Source of the DNA: Owenia fusiformis | Taxonomy: Eukaryota; Annelida; Polychaeta; Sabellida; Oweniidae | Reading direction: 5' to 3' | Length of the DNA: 64,000 nt | Assembly: GCA_903813345.2 (NCBI GenBank) | Contig: CAIIXF020000012.1 | Location: forward strand, 26,114,184-26,178,183 | Part shown: positions 50,255 through 62,841 of the stretch, one piece after another | Position numbering within the stretch: position 1 is the first letter of the stretch | How the letters are laid out: each line of letters begins with the position of its first letter | Notes under the pieces: generated by a model | Databases searched by the model: none | What the model was told of the DNA's origin: nothing | Seen by the model: the letters and a program-made list of their open reading frames with translations, nothing else | Made by a program: the position numbers and the translations under genes

Positions 50255-52062
50255 AAACCAGCGAAGAACCTGAACTTGATGCCAATGGACATATGTTTGA
50301 TGTAAAACATACTGGATGTTGTAAGTACAAATAAACAACCTTGGCGTAGACTGTCTCAAGACATATCTTATGTAATATGTAAGATATTATATGAGCAATT
50401 AAAATGGATAATCACTAATTGTTCGGGGAAGAAACCTGGTACATACCCTCTTTAAATGACAATGATGTAATTGTAAACAATGTACCGCTCCTTCCTCTTA
50501 ACCAATACACATATAACATACTGCATAATCATACAACTAAGTAACAATGCCCTAAATTTTAACTAGATTCGTTTAGGAGTCGTCTATCATCTTCGAGTAG
50601 CTCCGATGAAGAGTGTCTTGCGTGTATAGATGACAGTTCTAGGGAAGTGTGTAACATCAGTGTATCCGATCTACAGGAAATACACAAGTATGTGTTATTA
50701 TTTAGATTTACAGGGTGAGTCCAAAAATGTAACCCGAACAAATGTTGATAACTCAGTCGTTCAGCATGGGTTTAGGGTCACTTTGGCACAATAACATCTT
50801 GTCCAATGTTCCTTCATTCTATTAAGTTCCATTGGCCTAATCCAAATGGATTAATGGCTTAAAATGCCAGTCTCATCTCTGGTCCCAAAATATAAAAGTC
50901 AGGAGGTTAAGTTTGGCGGGTGAGTTTGGCATGTTTTGGCTTTTTTTGGCTCACCCCGTCCTATATTCATATAAAATCAGAGAACTACACTACTTAGAAT
51001 GCATATTCTTCAGAATATCAGTATCTAATATTGGATCTGATTGGCTAAGCAAGTAATGGGTAGTGTGTTTCTTTATTTTTGATGTCGCAACTGCTAACAA
51101 CTATTTTTTTACATTTAAGTCTTGAAGGAGTATACAGATATGGTATGAAATGCAACGATTTGAGGTATACCATATTCGTAGAACGTGGTGCAGCCACATC
51201 TGTGAAAACGAATATCGAACGGAATTTTCCTAAGCATAACTTCATATTTGAACCATCTGACGCAAAACGTGGGCATATAGAATTAGCAGGCATTCACAAA
51301 GTAGGATCGGCATCAATTGGAACCTTGGGTGGCTTAATAGATGTAACGAGTGCAACGTCACCGAATATGAGGACATATGCATTGACTTGCCGACATGTTA
51401 TCCCAATTTCAAAGATAGATGAAGACGTTTACATTTGTAACAGTGTACCTGGAAGTGATGAAGTTGTCATGAAACCTATCGGGAAACTGAGAACATATGT
51501 CGATGCCGAGGGAAGATTAGGACACGGAGAAAGACCTAGAAAACGACGTCAAACATTTGATATTGCAATGATAGAAATAGATCCACACTCTAGCATACGA
51601 AGTCAGTACCGCAAATGTACCATGGTACCACATAACACACTGCATTGCATGACAGGAGATATCAAAGTGCAGAAAACAGGTTGCAAGACAGGTTGTACAT
51701 TTGGGATAATCAAATTAAAATCATGTAGTGTAGACTTCGACTATATTGATTCATATGGTAAGGAAAAGACTGTATCACTCCATAACGATATTGAAATTGC
51801 GAAGGATTTGGATAAGAATGTACAAGGATATTTCGCAGACAGTGGAGACAGTGGTGCAATCATAGTTGCAGAAAATGGTGGTCCACATAATCACGTTGCA
51901 ATAGGAATGTTTACATTCTATAACAATGAAGATTCGGACAATAACAATGAGAGCAGGGCATACGCATTTCCTATATACGATGCACTTGAACACCAGTTCA
52001 GTCGCGAGCCAGGGATTCTTGGAGAAAATGTCAAGGATCTATATGCCTATGTAGGTTTATGA
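50255..52062 (+). CDS. Chymotrypsin-fold serine protease-like protein (3' exons)
   Basis: Exons 50255-50320, 50567-50687 and 51120-52062; donors GTAAGT and GTATGT, acceptors TTCCACAG, AACTAG and CATTTAAG, phases consistent, at least 376 residues, 5' end not found. The large exon shows a trypsin-like triad: TCRHV (His near 51394), FDIAMIEID (Asp near 51558) and FADSGDSGAIIV (Ser near 51850), spaced as in a chymotrypsin fold. There is no signal peptide in the visible part, and the N-terminal segment is serine- and acid-rich (RLSSSSSSDEECLACIDDSS), so it may act inside the cell. The surrounding sequence differs from classic secreted trypsins; it resembles the Trypsin_2-like proteins attached to other domains in invertebrates, but which family is uncertain. 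Confidence 0.75.
50711..50961. mobile_element. Mariner-like MITE with TA target site
   Basis: 251 bp, start CAGGGTGAGTCCAAAAATG, end TTTTGGCTCACCCCGTC, flanked by TA on both sides (50709-50710, 50962-50963). Related to 18628-19190. It lies in the protease gene intron, directly after the GTATGT donor. Confidence 0.75.
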
Positions 52063-54233
52063 AGATGCACTTGCCTGTGAATTAAGGGTATAAGCCCTGG
52101 ACTCAATGTGGAATAACCATTCCTTGGAGTACTGCTTTCCAAAATTTGCACGAGATGCGCAGCATCTAATGTCAATTTTAGAAAACAATGCCTGAAAATA
52201 TTTTAACAGTCAATACAACAAAAATCAAACTTTACAGATTTTAGTTCAATGTAAGCTTAAATGGATTATGGAGCATTTACCTTTCATAAGAGTCAGCCAG
52301 TGTGGTATTTTATTTAATATTCAACCGGTGTCGGTTTAATATAAACCATTCGTACTGGCTAGGAGAAACATTCCGCCAAATAACCAGTACTGGTTTATAC
52401 ATTACACAAATGATGGATATCTACAACAGTATTATCTGGTAATGTGTAGATCATGTTCATTCATGGTAACCCATATGTTCAGTTATTTTATGTAAGTCAT
52501 AATAATTCGATGAAGTTTAGAAACTGTAACACAATACAAATGGTGGCAGGATATCTTAGACAGTCTGGACACGAATATTCCTTGTTAGTAATAAGGATGA
52601 GCTATATGCTCAAAGACATTGTAATCATGTAAATATGTATTGATTTCTTAAAGCTTAGAAATGGTAAAACTATGAAAATAGTGGTGTCATATCTGAAACA
52701 GCAGTATTAAGCATGCGTAAATCTTGCTTATTTAGCGAAAGCTGTATGCCCTAACACTTTGTTATCATGAATGTATGTGTTGATTCGATGTAGTTTAGAG
52801 AAACTGTAAAATAACGTAAATAGTGGTCGGGTGTATTACGAAGTCAGTACCGCAAATGTACCATGGTACCACATAACATACTGAAGGACATGACAGGAGA
52901 TAGTATTTAAACATTCGTAAATATTGCTCATTTAGCAAAAGCTGTATGCCCTAACACTTTGTTATCAGGAATGTTTGTGCTGATTTGATGAAGTTTTGCC
53001 ACCCTATTTACAGATAATGATCTGAAATTAGTAAGTATACTTGCGGAGATCTTAAAAAATAAAATTATACTGATGAAAAATTATGTTAAGTTTGTAAGGT
53101 TATACCCCTTGTTTAGTCCAAGGGTTATCCAAATCAACTATATGGAGAAGATATCAACAAAATTCAACACCCTATGTGGCCTGAGCATATTGAAAAGGAA
53201 CTAAAGGCTGAAAGGGGCAAAGTCAACATTCCTCTGGATTTTGTTGAAACAGTCATAGGGTCTGACATCACTTTTATTGAAGCATGTCAAACACCCTTTA
53301 GGACACCGGACTATTGTAATAATCGAAAATAATCAACTGCACATATTTTCAATGGCTTTTTGATAGCTTATTTGGTAAATTGTGTCTTAGTTCAATATCA
53401 TTTATGTGAGCCATTCATCAAGTCTTTTTTATTTGCCCCGAGTCACCGGAGTTGTTGTTGCTGTGACAACATTTGTCGCAACATTTTTTGTTGTACTAAA
53501 TATTTTTTGGTCATTAATTAGTCATTAATTTTTGTTCATTATTAGAAAGTTAAATAATACGAATTTAAAAATATCATTTTTATCCATGGGTGGATATTGA
53601 TCATGTGTGAGCGCACAGAATGGGTGAAGATATTGATATCCATGAGTGGATATATATAATTGATGAACCATAGGATTGTCCTTTTATCCCATGGGAAATC
53701 ATCATCATCAGCGAAAACACCATTAATGGAGTTGAAAAAATTGAAAATTGAGGAAAATATTGAATTTTTGGGGGAAAAATTGTTTAAAAAATTTAAGAAA
53801 TGTAAAAAAGCTTGATCTTGATCCACATATCAACGTGTTATTCGATCTATATCCTTGTAAATATGGGATAAATGTATGTAAATGTACCATTCCATAAATT
53901 ATCTCATTCCAGTACCATTATCCAAGCCTGTTGAACGGAATTACAAGTAAACAGAAATGAGAAATTATATTTTCAACAAATCATATGTACAAGAATTGAA
54001 AAATAAAACGTAAATTCATTAAAAATTGATTCCAGTTATGTATTAATCTTCCAAATATATTGTTTTACACTTAAACATACGTTTTTACGTTCGTACATTC
54101 TTCACATGTAGCAACGCCACTGCGTCATATTATACTTCGATATATATGTTGTCCCTGTCCTTCATTAGGTTGACACTAAACATCCGGGGCCTTTACGTCA
54201 TCACTGCACGTGGGCCTATATACCCAATCAAAA
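52063..54233. other. Protease 3' flank with degenerate repeats
   Basis: Three diverged copies of a ~200 bp segment (about 52430-53000) with ATGAAGTTTAGAAACTGTAA- and CTTTGTTATCA-like parts. One carries a copy of protease coding sequence (52838-52903). The rest shows no exon or RNA gene. Confidence 0.5.
52838..52903 (+). pseudogene. 65 bp fragment of the protease coding exon
   Basis: ACGAAGTCAGTACCGCAAAT and ATGACAGGAGATA match 51597-51661 of the protease exon at roughly 90% identity, with the same spacing. It is embedded between non-coding repeat units, so it is a short duplicated piece, not an exon. Confidence 0.85.
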
Positions 54234-54893
54234 TCAAGCTTTCATCTTCCAAACTCTTACGTAATCCACCTGCATCGCAGCATCTTCGCCCTCCCATGTT
54301 GGGTACCAATTATTTCTTCTGAACCAGAAGTCTTTGGCTGCAGAAGAGGACGTATCGGACCAAGGTTTGCGGTATGGGGAGTGTGTAAAATCATCACTAA
54401 AGAATCCGTTGGTACCCCCTACTGCCACTCTCATGACCAGGTAGAACTGGAAATAACAGTGACTTAATTTACAAGACAAAAACAAGGCCACATTTTATTT
54501 TACAAAATGGATTTCCATCATTTCTTAGCTATAGATATTCGATTTGAGTTACCTATTTTATGTTTTTTGTTGTTGTTGCGTTCGTTATTTTTGCTGGATA
54601 TGACGTCCCGGGCTCGTAGCCAGGATGGTGAAAACCTGCATAACTTTGAAATAATTTTTAGCCGAGGGGGGATTCGCTCGAACCCCTCGGACCCCCACCC
54701 CCTGAACGAGCTTGATTCTGACCGGGAGACGAAATACACTCACTGGCCTGGTTTATCAAAAGGAGCCATTTTGTTTGGACTGTTTTGCCAGGGATTTGTC
54801 TCTGAACCGAACCGTTGGTCCCATCCGCCAAAATTGAAGAAACCATTTGGTCCGGGGTCAGCAGTCATTATGCTCTCGCCATCTATCCAGAAC
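54234..54893 (-). CDS. GH16 beta-1,3-glucan-binding/glucanase-like protein, C-terminal exons
   Basis: Belongs to the family of invertebrate Gram-negative-binding and LPS/beta-1,3-glucan-binding proteins, secreted innate immune recognition factors with a GH16 glucanase fold. Exon 54893-54744 encodes FWIDGESIMTADPGPNGFFN, GGWDQRFGSETNPW and NKMAPFDK. The last exon encodes FYLVMRVAVGGTNGFF, KPWSDTSSSAAKDFW, NNWYPTWEGEDAAM and QVDYVRVWKMKA, all typical of the C-terminal third. The strong acceptor TTATTTCCAG at 54447 puts the exon out of frame with the GTGAGT donor; a weaker AG (exon start 54462) restores the frame but adds about six residues. The upstream part with the catalytic E-I-D-x-x-E region is not found in the window, so the gene is partial here, possibly a pseudogene or with distant exons. 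Confidence 0.82.
54608..54715. mobile_element. Decayed CAGGCCCGTAGCCAGG-family element
   Basis: Starts GGGCTCGTAGCCAGGATGG, has the internal GTGAAAACCTGCAT and GGATTCGCTCGAACCCCT parts of the family, and ends GAACGAGCTTG. Shorter than the others. It lies in the intron of the GH16 gene, just after the donor. Confidence 0.65.
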
Positions 54894-55275
54894 CTTTGAA
54901 GATATGTGCATAAAACGTAAATTTTAATGTACAGAAAACGAGTTTTGCCTGACTTCAATGGTATACCAAATCACCATCTTTGGATAGAATACTCTAATAG
55001 CCATAATGCTCTGGCCATCTATCCAGAACCTTTGAAGATATGTGCATAAAATGTATATTTTAATGTACAGAAAACGAGTTTTGCCTGACTTCAATGGTAT
55101 ACCAAATCACCATCTTTGGATAGAATACCCTAATAGCCATTATGCTCTCGCCATCTATCCAGAACCCTTGAAGAAATGTGCATAAATTGCATATTTTAAT
55201 GTACAGAAAACGAGTTTTGCCTGACTTCAATGGTATACCAAATCACCATCTTTGGATAGAATACTTTAACTTGCA
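54867..55275 (-). repeat. ~137 bp tandem repeat carrying a splice acceptor and exon start
   Basis: Three units. Each includes, on the minus strand, ATNTCTTCAAAG followed by GGTTCTGGATAGATGGC (the first bases of the GH16 exon), plus about 100 bp of the preceding intron. Only the unit nearest 54893 leads into the full exon. Confidence 0.85.
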
Positions 55276-55405
55276 GACATATAGGTATAGAATGACTGGG
55301 ATTATTGAAAACGATAAACTATTATTTAATAAAATATTAAAAAATCAGCCTTTGTATCTAAATAGGTTTCATAATATGTACTTTGTCATTGTTACTCCCT
55401 GTGTA

Positions 55406-56100
55406 GGGGAACATGGGGCAAAACGGCCCTCTGGGGCAAAGTGGCCCATCGAAATATCTTTTGAACTATAAAAAGATGGTTCTTCAAAAGTCACAAAATC
55501 GAATTTTGAAATATCTGCCACCTTCTCGACCGTCCATTTTTAACCAAGCAGCGTCTCGCTTTACGTAAGAGGTAATTCTACTTTTCACCCTCTTTTTGGA
55601 AATTACCCCTCTCACGAGAATCTCTAAAAATCCGGCAACAATAGAATATCGTTTTGATTTAACATTTTACATAGAGTGTGCACATTTATTCTTTATTTGT
55701 AAAAATTTCGAGCTTCAAATATTAGGCAAATTAAAATGACGTCTATTTGAAAATTCACATGTCTTTGGGGCAAAACGGCCCACACATGTTATAACATACA
55801 AAAATCTTATTGTGCAAGAACAATTGGTTTTCAAATGTAACAATTTAAAAACCCATGTAACAGAGGGTGGGCCGTTTTGCCCCACCCATGGGCCGTTTTG
55901 CCCCACTCTCGACAATATTTTTGACCATTGAAAAATCACAGAAGATAGTCCTAGGAAAGTATAAAACACTCGAAAAATGTAAACCACAAACCATTAATAA
56001 AGTGGAACATCAAAGTGCGCGATGATTGACAGATACGAAAATACCCCGTACAGAACAACTTAAAATTAATTTTTTTGGGCCGCTTTGCCCCATGTTCCCT
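55406..56100. mobile_element. 695 bp element with GGGGAACATGGGGCAAA ends
   Basis: Inverted ends GGGGAACATGGGGCAAAACG and CGCTTTGCCCCATGTTCCCT with TA on each side (55404-55405, 56101-56102), fitting a Tc1/mariner-type target. The interior repeats GGGGCAAAACGGCCC motifs. No coding content. Confidence 0.78.
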
Positions 56101-56409
56101 TATTCCTTAAAAACCTCAGATGATTTTGGATGAAGTGAGACATTTGAAAAACGAACATTTCATTTTTCTCATTTTCAAGTGGGTGCAAATGGATTTTCAG
56201 GTGGGTGCAATCCTTTTTTCAAAATCTCAGGTAAGTGATGCACCCACTTGCTTTAATGCTAGGGAGATCACTGTAAATCCATTTCATGAATCGGAAAAGT
56301 ATCCCACTTATAGATGTGCCCCATCTTACAGGTTTTACTGAACGATGTTCTTCATAATATTGTACTAAATTACAATTCCAAAACAATATACATAATCTTA
56401 GGGTTAGTT

Positions 56410-58279
56410 CGGTCAATTCAAGTAACTTAGTTAACATTCGATATTCGTATGTTCATCAATATTTACTAAGAATGGTGCCACAATTGAAGTAAACCTCTGC
56501 TTAATTATTTTCAATATACCTATCAGCAAACGTGTAGATGATAATTTTGATGTTCTGTTACATATTGATGAAACAATCTTGGAGATATGGCCTAAATGTC
56601 TCTGTATACCCCTACTTCAAAAGATGTATGTTATTTGACATTTTTCATTATGAACCAACCATAAATGTATTTTTTCTTGTTTACATACAGCATGAACTTT
56701 CTGTTTTCGCATATTAAAAGATGGTACTGCATTTATTTTTTCATGAAATGGAGCAAACAAATGCGTGTCAATTTACACTGTAATATCCTTCATACTTATA
56801 TTTCAAGGGTAGTTTTGAAGAATAATCAAGAAAATCCATGTTTTCAAATGGATTCATCCTTGTCAAAGAACGTAAATGAGGATATGCGGTTTTAAAAACG
56901 AACAACATGTTTCAAAGTTCTTACATTCTTGGTTAAAACAAATATTTTGAAAGTTTTGATTTCGAATGTAATCTCCTACTCAATGGTTGATATATGTGAT
57001 TTTTTTTCTTTCGGAATACGCATTGCTGGATCACAGAACCTTGCCTTGCTCGAGATGCACGAAAAGTGTATTGTTCATACTTGACGTCGTTCGGATATTT
57101 GGATGTGATTGACGTTTTCGTTAATCTCCTACCACTGTGACTTCCAACTAAATTTTTGAAAGCCAAATATGATAGTCACGAATTGATATCAAAAATAGCG
57201 AGTGGTTTGAATTTTTGTTTGAATTTATAGCTTACATCTATAAATTTAAAAACATATCGCCTCATTGAGAGGTACATGCCAGGGGCGGATCTGGGAATCA
57301 ACAAGGGGGGGCCCAAATTTCAAGTCAGAGAAAAAAACGTCCGCGCTTGCGCGAAAAAAAATTTGGGCCCCTAAAACCCAAAAGTGGGCCCAAATTTTGA
57401 AATTTTGAGGCCCATTTTCTTCAAAATTTGGCCTAAAATTAAAAAATAAGGCCTTTCAAGGCCCAGTAATGACCAAAAAGGCCCACTTTTTGGGGCCTGA
57501 AGGCCTTATTTGGCCCAAATTTTTTTTTGGGCCCAATTTTTTTTTCTGGGCCCACCCAAGGGGGGGGGGGGGGGGGGGGGGGCGGGCCCCTGGCCCCCCC
57601 CCCCCCCCCCCCCCCCCTAATCCGCCAGTGCATGCAGATTTTGGCGATCTATCATGATTATAAAAGGCTAAATATTGTGCAAAAACAGGAGTTGACACGC
57701 TTAGATTTGGAATTTCCTACATAATTGTCGACTCATGTATAAAAGTCAAGAAAACAAGCTTGTACATAAAACGTTGACCCAGTTACTGTCTATTTAGCAT
57801 GGGATCACTAAGGAGAATATTATTAATGACTTAAATCGTTAACGGTATTCCAAGAAACTTATCAATTCAGAAATGCAAAATGTTCAATTTTGTTTTTCAA
57901 TTATAAAAAATGGCACCTGTAGAGAACAACGTTTAAAAAATTATTTAAAACGGAGATATTTACTTATATGTAACATTCGTTGGCATGTGTCAGGGAGTAA
58001 ATAAGAGGAATATGCTTTGAATTCTATGTCTTGATCCCAAAGGAATTTGTTAAAGAGCGGTATATCTTAACGTACTTTTATCATCCCAAACTCAAACATT
58101 TCGAATACTTATTTCGAGAACGCTTTGTTGAGAATGGATTCGAGATGTACTCAAAATTAATACGTTAAAATGTGTATTATCATCTGAATAACCACCTCAC
58201 AAATTATTTTGGAAATCAAAGATGTACGATTTTTGAGATTTTTATTTTCGAATGTTGACTAAGTTACTCGACTTGACTG
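56410..58279. mobile_element. 1.87 kb copy of the CAGTCAAG/CGGTCAAG element, 4 bp target duplication
   Basis: Opposite orientation to the 39160-41569 copy and internally deleted. Flanked by AGTT (56406-56409 and 58280-58283); the block A empty site near 36729 reads GTTACTTATG, with ACTT in place of AGTT. A second element is nested at 57280-57630. Confidence 0.9.
57280..57630. mobile_element. 351 bp element with CAGGGGCGGATC ends
   Basis: Ends CAGGGGCGGATCTGGG and TAATCCGCCAGTG, flanked by CATGC on each side; the equivalent site in the block A copy reads GCACG (reverse of CGTGC) near 39816, so a 5 bp duplication. The interior has GGGCCC-rich parts and long G and C runs that generate spurious proline/glycine reading frames. 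Confidence 0.85.
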
Positions 58280-59954
58280 AGTTATGAAATTGCAATACAA
58301 CTGCAAGTGTGGATCTGGAAATATCTTTGCAAATCCATTGGGCCTCTTTTAAAAGATATTTCATCAAAGCAATAAGGCTCAAAAGGGTCGTTTTAGGCTC
58401 GAAATGAAAAATATCAGGGTTGAAAACAATTGTTATGGTCCTCCTAAGGTGAATGAGAAGAGAGAAGAGAATGGCAAAAACTGTAAACTGTTATTTGTTG
58501 TGTTTTTGAGAACTGTTGAATTTAAAGTCTGAGTAGTATCTTATGTACTCGGAAACGATGTTGAATTATACAGGAGGGTTCTGTACCAAGATATGGGTTC
58601 TGTAACAAGATGTATGTCTTTACTACAGAAGCATAGTATTAAAGTATTGTTCAGGAATCTTGCTATTTTAGTCACATGGGTTGGTTTAGACCAATCAAAG
58701 AACCTGTTTTTTAAAACATACCCATGAGCAACATATTATACTAGAATGGGTTAGGTACTGTATGTACATTGTATTAGGCCATTAGCCTGGAGGGTCGATT
58801 GGTATCAAATAAGAGAATTTTTGAGAATATTCTCGACTTTTAGTGTGTAAACCTAATGTTATGAACGGTAAAAATCGCAGTACAAGTTCTCTTTAAAATA
58901 ATGCATATTGCATATAGATATCATAAGTGCATATTGCATATATGGATAGATGCATATTGCATACAGATAAGTGCATATAGGTCATGTAGGTTCCCATTGT
59001 GAATTATGTTGCTGAAAGTGCATATTTTGAATAAAAATTATAAGAAAGATTGTTAGTATCTTTATCTTAATTTGATTTTGATCGATGAAAGGGTGAATTT
59101 GTTATTACATCATTTGAACAAAGTTCCAGAAGGAACATTGAGAATTTCTATGTTGTTCACTTGAATCCATTCGTCTATATTACCAATAATCCAAATTTCA
59201 TTGGCCTGGATTGTTCATATTTTATGTTCGTTTATCCTATGTGAATACAAGTTCAGTTCGTAAACTGATTTTAAATATGGCAGCTGGTTTCAAAATAGCC
59301 GCCATTCTAGTGTAAATTTTTAATGTTTTTAGGTGCGTATAAAACTGTTATATTGTTTTAGATTAAATTGAAAATCTAATTATTCTGAATATCGGCTTTT
59401 GATCAGAACTTGTACTCACACGGGACATATACGTACATGTATATAAAGTAAGCGATATTGGGCAAATGCTATTTGAGTTATTGTACGGACGGACGAAGCC
59501 GTTTTCTATATCCCCCACATAATATTTAGTGTGGAAATTAGACTTTGTCAAAATTAGAGCCATACTAGTTAAAAAAAAGTCATGACTACTGTTGGTGACA
59601 CTTTTAAGTGCAATTAAATTACAGAATGTGCAATCACTTGCATGATGCAAAGTATATGACGCACATATCAAATCCTAGATTAGTGGCATACTTTAACCAG
59701 TAATCCACAATTATTGATACCTTTGATGATAAAAAATGATGAATGCTACATATTCCTTTATTGCTTCATACGAACGCAGGGCTTTAGACACCATTCACTT
59801 GTTCTTTCCTTGTCGAAAATATAACAAATCAGAATCTCCATGGGTTCTGGGCCGATATAAAGATGGCAGCTCCAGAAATAAACACAGATCGATTACCATG
59901 CCATCTTTATTTAAAAATTATTTCTATCGACCTTAGCCTTTGAGAATCTCATAT

Positions 59955-60571
59955 TTTTTATTTTATTTTTATTTATTTTTTATTGTAGTGTTATTCTTTA
60001 TTTATTAAATAATAAAGAGTATGTATGTACAAAATCTAGTTTCATTATAATGCATGTAAATATTATTAATACATGTAAATATAAAAAATATCACAGACTG
60101 TTAAACACACTGAAGTCTACTTCATACTATGTATAATATTTACCTTTCAAAATAAAAGTGCCAATGTTATATTATCACATAAATGATCGCCATGGTCATG
60201 TATCAAAATTGATGAACATTAACTGAGTAAATATTTATTGAATTGAATATTGATGTATTGATTCTAATGAGATGATTGAAAAATGTTGTCCTTAAGAAAT
60301 GAAATGAAACCATATACAGGCTGATGTGAAAAAGTCAGTCCACCCTGTGGGAATTGAACCCACCCATGTAATAGTTAATTACTGTCAAAAATGGTCCTAT
60401 GACATAAGATTTAAGAAATCATTTTCATTCTTGGTGAGTTATTTGTTGATGTACATTGGTGTAATTGAATTCCCAGAATGAAAGTGGATAGAGAATATGT
60501 TTGAACCAAAACTGAGACTAGATTCCAGTGGATTCAGGTTGAAAATCCCAAAATTACAATTTCATATTGGC
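59955..60571 (-). mobile_element. Retroposed insert with A-rich tail
   Basis: Absent from block A (site near 38566). Flanked by ATCTCATATT at 59945-59954 and 60572-60581. On the minus strand it ends in an A-rich tail (the T-rich start of the plus strand), as retroposed DNA does. It contains GTGGGTTCAATTCCCAC (minus strand), a tRNA B-box-like sequence, and CCACCCTGTGGG near 60345. Confidence 0.75.
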
Positions 60572-62149
60572 ATCTCATATTCTTACCGACCTACTACAGT
60601 CTAGTCTTGCGTCAATACTATGGACCCCCTCCCCCATCTACTTCGAATTCACCAACACTACATGGGGAGGTGTGTAGATGGGGGAGGGGGGGGGGGTTAG
60701 AAGGGCTTGTAGCTCTACTAAGTACAATCCCAATAAATTACAATGAGGAACAGAATTGATGGTGCCTGTGTTCGGATGATGCGCGTGCTTCATCGCCTTT
60801 CAAAGACATAAGGTGGACAGTCAAGTTTTAACAAGAAAGTCAATTGGAGTGGAAAGTTCTGTTAGTTTTGTTTCAAGACTGAGCACCGCCCCCCCCCTAT
60901 GTTCTTTAGTAATCTTTACATGTTTTGAAGGTAGATTATGCAGTGGGGTACACAATCGTGAGGCAAGATCTGTAATTTGAAAAACAAGACGTCATTATAA
61001 ACTTCCTCCAAGAAGCTCTTGATGTAATTATCAAAATAACAAACAGCAACACAATTTAAAATAATATTTGACTAGAGCTTTATTTGATTGTAAAATTGTT
61101 ATATACGCTCTATGTAATAGTAAAAACAAGATTGACGTAGAATAGTTGGTATGTTAAATTGACGATATAACACAAATACAGTCTGTTTGTATCATGTCAA
61201 GTTTAAGTGATTAGGGTGAGCAATTTGTTGTAGCTCTCCGTTAGACTGTATACATATTTTGACACGATAAATGTTTACATCAATCTATTTTTGAGCAATA
61301 CTTCTTGAACTTAACAATATCACATGATTTAACAATAAAACACGCGTGTGACTATTGGCACGACACATATACGAACTAGATAACTTTTAGCACATTGTTC
61401 TTGAGTAAAAATAATGGTACATTTCGAAACTGATTGCACAATCTCTGTTTCAACAATAAATATGAAAAATATTTGACTTGGAAAAATACCATGATTTTAC
61501 AATAAAATATGTACAATAAAGATTGTATATAAGCACACCATACTTGCATGGAAATGATTGCACATTTCGAATTTGATTGATCTATGATTGACCGTTTTTT
61601 AGCAAATAAGTAAATGAAATACAGTTTACCAATTGAAAGAATTGTGAAGCATTATTTTGAGTTTTCGTTATTCTCAAGAGACTATTTTTCAGCACTAAAT
61701 GTATTAAATAGAGAAAAAAGGCATTCACTAAAGGGGTGAACTGTATGAACTAGATAGTGTGATTCATGATAGTTTCGTTTAGGCCTAGTGTAAATGCAAG
61801 GATTTGTCTCAATATCGTGATTTGCGACGACGATGGTTCTAAAACTAAATACATTAACTTTGAATGCTGTACAAATTACGTTGTGGGGTGATGACGAATT
61901 GCCAAATGAAATAAATGTCGGCAATGTTCTTCAAAATTTCTCCTGGGACTGTCTTTAATGGAGTAAAAATCACAATTGGGTAATAATCTAGAAACAAAAA
62001 TCAGATGCTCTATGGGTTGGTTGATATGGTGACATGACTTTTTTGTAAGATAAAGACATCGACTTTACTGACCTCAATAAAATAAATAACTAACAACATC
62101 ATCAGACATGTCAGAGAACAATGACATTTTGCTCACAATTTGCGTTTAT

Positions 62150-62340
62150 TAAGATGACTCTTGACCTGATTACATCGTGGGCAACCATGACCTATTTCAA
62201 AGCCTAGTGATGTTAAGGTTGACGTTCGGCCTTATCAATAGCTGTTAACATGCTAACTGATTGCATCGTGGGCAACCGTGACATTTGTCTCAAAGGCTCG
62301 TGATGTTAAGATTGACGTTCGGCCTTATCAATAGAAGTGT
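62150..62340. repeat. 94 bp satellite, about two units
   Basis: Block B counterpart of 43135-45815: TGATGTTAAGGTTGACGTTC, GGCCTTATCAATAG and GTTAACATGCTAACTG occur about twice. Confidence 0.9.
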
Positions 62341-62841
62341 TGTTGAACAATGGTATGGTTCTGAAACGTTTATATAAGTTAAACACTATCTGACAGGATG
62401 ACTTCGCTTTAGTTGTAACAATGAACACGACAGTCAAATGTGCATGTTTTCCAAACACGTCAACAACTAAAGACTAAAATGAATATTTGCGAACGGTAAA
62501 TACAGAAATACAACGCATCCTTGCTTCAATTTTCTGTTGTCTACCATCATAAATAGGTTCATCAGTTAACCAATTGTCTAGCCTGTAGAGGACGATTACT
62601 AGTCTAGTGTCAACTTTAAAGTGTGATCTTATAAACAATAGATCGAAAGAAACGGTTATGAAAGTAAGTTACCGAAGAAAGTTGAAGGCAGGTCAAAAAT
62701 CAAATAGGAAAGGGATCGAGAAACACTATGTCACATACAGTTTACTACCAATACGCAATAGAAATGCAAAAATGGCAAGTATGAAAAAGTGAACCATCCT
62801 CTCGCGCTCTGAGTGAACCTAACATTTACATATTTGCTAAT

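Noticed and set aside
57439-57724. Proline- and glycine-rich reading frames on both strands
   Set aside because: They come from long C and G runs in the nested CAGGGGCGGATC element; no conserved domain.
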